Assembly: GCF_001586275.1 (NCBI RefSeq)
Contig: NZ_CP014545.1
Coordinates: forward strand, 1,390,501-1,454,500
Direction of reading: 5' to 3'
DNA length: 64,000 bases
DNA from: Sphingorhabdus sp. M41
GTDB lineage: Bacteria > Pseudomonadota > Alphaproteobacteria > Sphingomonadales > Sphingomonadaceae
Shown here: in pieces, positions 60,738-64,000 of the stretch
Layout of the letters: the number at the start of each line of letters is the position of its first letter
Position numbering within the stretch: position 1 is the first letter of the stretch
Program-made: the position numbers and the translations under genes
Notes under the pieces: generated by a model
The model's input: the letters and a program-made list of their open reading frames with translations, nothing else
Told to the model about the DNA's origin: nothing
Databases searched by the model: none

Positions 60738-62320
60738 TCTGGTGCCTTTGGCAGGCGAATTTCAAAACAGGCGCCCGATTGTCCGCCAGGTCGATCCAAA
60801 ATCTTGATCGTCCCCTGATGACCTTCGACGATCGTTTTCGCGATCGCCAGCCCCAGTCCGCTATGCTTTCCAAAGGCTTCGCCATCTGGCCGGTCGGAAT
60901 GGAAGCGCTGAAAGACCTGTTCTCGCTGTTCCGGCTGAACGCCTGGTCCCTCATCCGCAACATGGATGACAATCTCATCACCATCCGGGGTTGCCAATAT
61001 TTCCACCAGACCACCTTCGGGTGAAAAAGAGACGGCATTGTCCAGAAGATTGCTGAAAACCCGTTCCAGCCGTCCGCCATCGCCCATTACCTTGGCAACA
61101 TCCCTGGCCGGTCGCGCGAAGGCGATATGAACGCCCAGATTGGAGGCCCGTTGTTCCCGTGCCGCGAGCAGTTGCTCCAGCATATTGCCGATATCAATGG
61201 GGTCAAATCTGGCCCGGGCCAGCTCGGCATCGACTCGAGATGCATCGGAAATATCGTTGATCAGCCGATCGATACGACGGACATCGTCGTTGGCAACATC
61301 GAGAAGCTGCCTTTGCAGGTCCGGATCATCGACCCGTTCCAGCCCCTCGAGCGCTGATCTGAGCGAGGCGAGGGGGTTTTTGATTTCATGGCTGACGTCG
61401 GCAGCAAAGGCCTCGGTGGCGTTGATACGATGGCGCAGGGCAGCGCTCATGTCGGACAACGCCCGACTCAGCTGGCCGATTTCATCGCGTCGTCCCGGCA
61501 TTCTGGGAATCGCGATTTCATCTGATCTTCCCATGCGAACGCGGACTGCGGCGCGGGCCAGTTTTCTGATCGGTCTGACAATGGTGCGGGCGAGAAATAA
61601 CGAGAGCAAGATCGATACGGTCGCGGCAACCAATATCACGAGAAGCACACTGGATCGTTCCGCTCTCACGATGCGCGTTATATCGCGGGCGTTGGCAGTG
61701 AGAAGGATTGAACCGGTCCCGTCGGGCAGCGCTTTGCCAGCGGTAATCACTGGAGTCCGGTCTGGCGCAAAGCTGACGGAACTGATCGCTTGCGGTTCGG
61801 TTCCGGCCGCGACAAGCTCCGGCCAGTTGCGCGCTATATCATCGGACGGTTCGCTGAAATCCGGAATAGGAGCGCTGAATACGACGCTTTCAATTGTCCT
61901 GTCCAATATGCGGGCGATATCCTTTCGTAAGGGTTCCCTATCCGGATCGACAAATTCATATGTCGGCTTGGCCAGCGCGAAACTGTCGGTGATTTTCGTT
62001 CCGTCGGGAGTGTAAAGACGGAGCCTGGCGCCCAAATGGCTGGAAAATTGACGGACGAGAGCATTTCTGTGTTCAGCATTTTCTGCGGACAAGGCATCAG
62101 CGATAATGGTCAGCTGCATTCGGGCTTGAGTCAAACGCTCTTCGGTCAGCCTGTCCCGATAATTGTTGAGATAGAACAGACCGCCGGCCAGCAATGCAAT
62201 GGCCAGGACATTGACGACCAAGATGCGTGTTGTGAGAGACAGCCTGGCTGACCAGCGGAGGGACAGTCCACTTTCCTCATCCTGTCCGCCTTCATTCCGT
62301 GTAGCGATATCCGGCTCCAT
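60734..62320 (-). CDS. chvG: Sensor histidine kinase ChvG/ExoS-type
   Basis: This 528-residue inner-membrane kinase has helices at about 32-52 and 224-246 flanking a periplasmic stimulus-sensing domain. HAMP ([20 protein letters not shown]), HisKA with His311 in [18 protein letters not shown], and a complete ATPase domain ([24 protein letters not shown]) follow. ChvG homologues sense acid or envelope stress and control exopolysaccharide and central carbon genes. The predicted start overlaps chvI by 29 bases; no better start was seen. Confidence 0.94.
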   Translation of the reverse strand: MEPDIATRNEGGQDEESGLSLRWSARLSLTTRILVVNVLAIALLAGGLFYLNNYRDRLTEERLTQARMQLTIIADALSAENAEHRNALVRQFSSHLGARLRLYTPDGTKITDSFALAKPTYEFVDPDREPLRKDIARILDRTIESVVFSAPIPDFSEPSDDIARNWPELVAAGTEPQAISSVSFAPDRTPVITAGKALPDGTGSILLTANARDITRIVRAERSSVLLVILVAATVSILLSLFLARTIVRPIRKLARAAVRVRMGRSDEIAIPRMPGRRDEIGQLSRALSDMSAALRHRINATEAFAADVSHEIKNPLASLRSALEGLERVDDPDLQRQLLDVANDDVRRIDRLINDISDASRVDAELARARFDPIDIGNMLEQLLAAREQRASNLGVHIAFARPARDVAKVMGDGGRLERVFSNLLDNAVSFSPEGGLVEILATPDGDEIVIHVADEGPGVQPEQREQVFQRFHSDRPDGEAFGKHSGLGLAIAKTIVEGHQGTIKILDRPGGQSGACFEIRLPKAPE

Positions 62321-62996
62321 ATAGCGTATCTATTGCATCAAATTCAGAATCGACTTCGCGGAATTTCCGCCGCAATCGCTTGATATGACTGTCGATCGTC
62401 CGGTCGTCGACATAGACATCATCCTGATAGGCTGCGTCCATCAACTGGTTCCGGCTTTTCACGACACCCGGCCGATGGGCCAAAGTCTCGAGAATCATGA
62501 ATTCCGTGACGGTCAGGGTTACGTTTACATCTTTCCACCGCACCAGATGGCGCGCCGGATCCATTTCGAGACTTCCGCGAACAAGTGGTTCTGCAGCTTC
62601 CTCGTCCTGCCCCTCGTCGACGGATTTTATGAATTCCGTGCGGCGCAATATGGACCGGACGCGTGCGATCAGCAACCGCTGCGAGAACGGTTTCTTGATA
62701 TAATCATCAGCGCCCATTGCAAGGCCGAGTGCCTCGTCCAGCTCTTCATCCTTCGAGGTCAGGAAGATCACCGGCACATTGGATTTTTCGCGGACTCTTC
62801 TGAGCAGTTCCAGCCCGTCCATCTTCGGCATTTTAATATCGAACACTGCAAGGTCCGGCGGATTCTCCAATATCGCATGAAGCGCCGCCTCGCTGTCCGA
62901 ATATACACGGGTGACAAAGCCTTCGGCCTGCAAAGCGATCGACACGGAGGTCAATATATTGCGGTCGTCATCGACAAGAGCAATATTGGCTGCCAT
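62292..62996 (-). CDS. chvI: Response regulator ChvI
   Basis: This 234-residue OmpR-type regulator has the receiver acidic triplet VDDDRN, phospho-acceptor Asp53 in [12 protein letters not shown] and Lys in YIKKPFS. Its winged-helix DNA-binding domain has [15 protein letters not shown] and [19 protein letters not shown]. It is first in the leftward operon and diverges from pckA. In Agrobacterium and Sinorhizobium the same pair adjoins pckA and controls succinoglycan and acid response. A link to the XrtA polymer here is conjecture. Confidence 0.95.
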   Translation of the reverse strand: MAANIALVDDDRNILTSVSIALQAEGFVTRVYSDSEAALHAILENPPDLAVFDIKMPKMDGLELLRRVREKSNVPVIFLTSKDEELDEALGLAMGADDYIKKPFSQRLLIARVRSILRRTEFIKSVDEGQDEEAAEPLVRGSLEMDPARHLVRWKDVNVTLTVTEFMILETLAHRPGVVKSRNQLMDAAYQDDVYVDDRTIDSHIKRLRRKFREVDSEFDAIDTLYGAGYRYTE

Positions 62997-63234
62997 TATT
63001 TTTGCGTTCCTTTGCCGCTTGCGCTGGATGTGATCTAGGGGATGGGCTAATATGTTACAAGATAGCTTGTCGGTGACGGTTTTGACAAACGAAGTCGCGA
63101 ATTGTCTGGGAAACTACAATTTTGCCAGTGCGTGGGGAAGAAATTTGACCGACTCGACAGGGTTCAGTAAGCGCCAATTCAAATTCGCCGGGTCGGCGTG
63201 ACCTCAACCTGTTCCAAGCCATAGGGGATTATCA
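62997..63234. promoter_or_regulatory. chvI/pckA divergent control region
   Basis: This 238-bp gap must hold both promoters. TTGACA at 63082-63087 begins an inverted repeat, GACAA (63084-63088) with TTGTC (63102-63106), that could bind a dimeric regulator. TACAAT at 63115-63120 could be a -10, but no -35 is at proper distance. AGGGGATT at 63223-63230 is the pckA ribosome site. Confidence 0.5.
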
Positions 63235-64000
63235 GTGCCAAAAGTTTCGTCTGTAACGTTAAATGATCAAGGTTTTACCAATTCAGGCGAACAGCACTGG
63301 AATCTCGGTGCGCCCGCTCTGGTCGAAGCCGCTGTCTCCCGGGGCGAAGGTCATCTGGCCAAGGACGGTCCCCTGGTTGTCGAAACCGGTAAACACACCG
63401 GACGTTCCGCCAATGACAAGTTCATCGTGCGTGACGGCGAAACCGAAGACAGTGTCTGGTGGGGCAAAACCAATGTCGGGATGACGCCGGATCATTTTGC
63501 CGCGCTGAAGGAAGACTTTCTTGCTGCTTTGGCCGAGAAGGATACGTTGTTCGTGCAGGACCTTTTTGGTGGTTCGCAACCGGAACATCGGGTCAATGTC
63601 CGCATCATCAACGAACTGGCCTGGCACAATCTGTTCATCCGCACGATGCTGGTACGGCCGAGTTCAGACGAACTGGCGGCTTTCGATCCGGAATATACGA
63701 TCATCGATCTGCCCAGCTTCAAGGCTGATCCAGCGCGTCATGGCACGCGCAGCGAAACCGTCGTCGCGGTCAATCTGACCGAGAAGCTGATCCTGATTGG
63801 CGGCACCGCTTATGCCGGTGAAATGAAGAAATCGGTTTTCGGTCTGCTCAACTATCTGCTGCCGCTCGATTCGGTCATGCCGATGCATTGCTCGGCCAAT
63901 ATCGGTCCGGAAGGCGATACCGCGATTTTCTTCGGCCTCTCGGGAACCGGCAAGACCACATTATCCGCTGATGCCAGCCGGGTGCTGATCGGCGATGACG
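63235..64000 (+). CDS. pckA: Phosphoenolpyruvate carboxykinase (ATP), N-terminal part
   Basis: GTG at 63235 follows AGGGGATT; the gene runs off the window after 255 codons. Seen are [18 protein letters not shown] with the substrate-binding Arg, [46 protein letters not shown] and the P-loop [11 protein letters not shown]. The usual length is about 535 residues. It makes PEP from oxaloacetate and ATP, the first step of gluconeogenesis. It diverges from chvI, a conserved arrangement. Confidence 0.96.
   Translation, partial: MPKVSSVTLNDQGFTNSGEQHWNLGAPALVEAAVSRGEGHLAKDGPLVVETGKHTGRSANDKFIVRDGETEDSVWWGKTNVGMTPDHFAALKEDFLAALAEKDTLFVQDLFGGSQPEHRVNVRIINELAWHNLFIRTMLVRPSSDELAAFDPEYTIIDLPSFKADPARHGTRSETVVAVNLTEKLILIGGTAYAGEMKKSVFGLLNYLLPLDSVMPMHCSANIGPEGDTAIFFGLSGTGKTTLSADASRVLIGDD

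Noticed and set aside
1-64000. Genomic island, prophage or insertion sequence
   Set aside because: No integrase, transposase, phage gene or direct repeat flanking a tRNA was seen, and base composition looks even by eye.

Overview
The window looks like a chromosomal segment from an alphaproteobacterium of the order Sphingomonadales (Sphingorhabdus, Parasphingorhabdus or Sphingopyxis-like). The evidence is the chvI-chvG-hprK-rapZ-EIIA-HPr block divergent from pckA, the large TonB-dependent receptors, a complete exosortase A (XrtA) exopolysaccharide locus, and short REP-type repeats of the kind common in sphingomonads. The genus is inference. I see no prophage, transposase, integrase or CRISPR array.

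Layout. 1-12.4 kb holds housekeeping and single genes: the end of a lysoplasmalogenase-like gene, a TauD-type dioxygenase, gyrA, an SDR/yaaA pair, a periplasmic TPR protein, an Lrp regulator, a histidine kinase with a degraded ATP site, a polysaccharide deacetylase, three tRNAs (Ile2-CAU, Pro-UGG, Arg-UCU), a DUF4126 protein and a Nudix hydrolase. 12.6-16.4 kb is a TetR regulator facing a three-gene export operon (lipoprotein cytochrome c, Tat-exported flavin oxidase, Tat-exported alanine-racemase-fold protein) across a perfect 24-bp palindrome. 16.6-22.1 kb carries a MarR/CPBP-protease pair, the queuosine-precursor transporter, a peroxiredoxin, a 2H phosphoesterase, an NAD(P)H-type FAD reductase and tRNA-Met.

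22.5-25.9 kb is the most unusual stretch. Three tandem paralogous exported proteins each have a signal sequence, one CxxCH haem site and a conserved downstream Cys pair, joined to different C-terminal domains. I know no named system like it. It is followed by a TonB receptor, a VOC protein and trxB.

30.8-49.4 kb is the XrtA locus. A leftward arm (acyltransferase-like protein, acyl carrier protein, two hydrolases) diverges from a rightward arm (acyl-CoA ligase, PLP decarboxylase, export lipoprotein, chain-length protein, tyrosine kinase, outer-membrane barrel, ATPase, deacetylase, FemAB protein, glycosyltransferase, exosortase-EpsI fusion, amidotransferase). Most genes overlap by 1-4 bases. 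No PEP-CTERM substrate is encoded in the window.

49.4-64 kb returns to housekeeping genes: truA-fmt, recR, a TonB receptor, def, rmuC, a lipoprotein, an rRNA/tRNA methyltransferase, the regulatory PTS (HPr, EIIA), rapZ, hprK, the ChvG/ChvI two-component system and the start of pckA. Two REPIN-like elements, at 1.0 and 55.8 kb, show compensatory changes in their hairpin stems.
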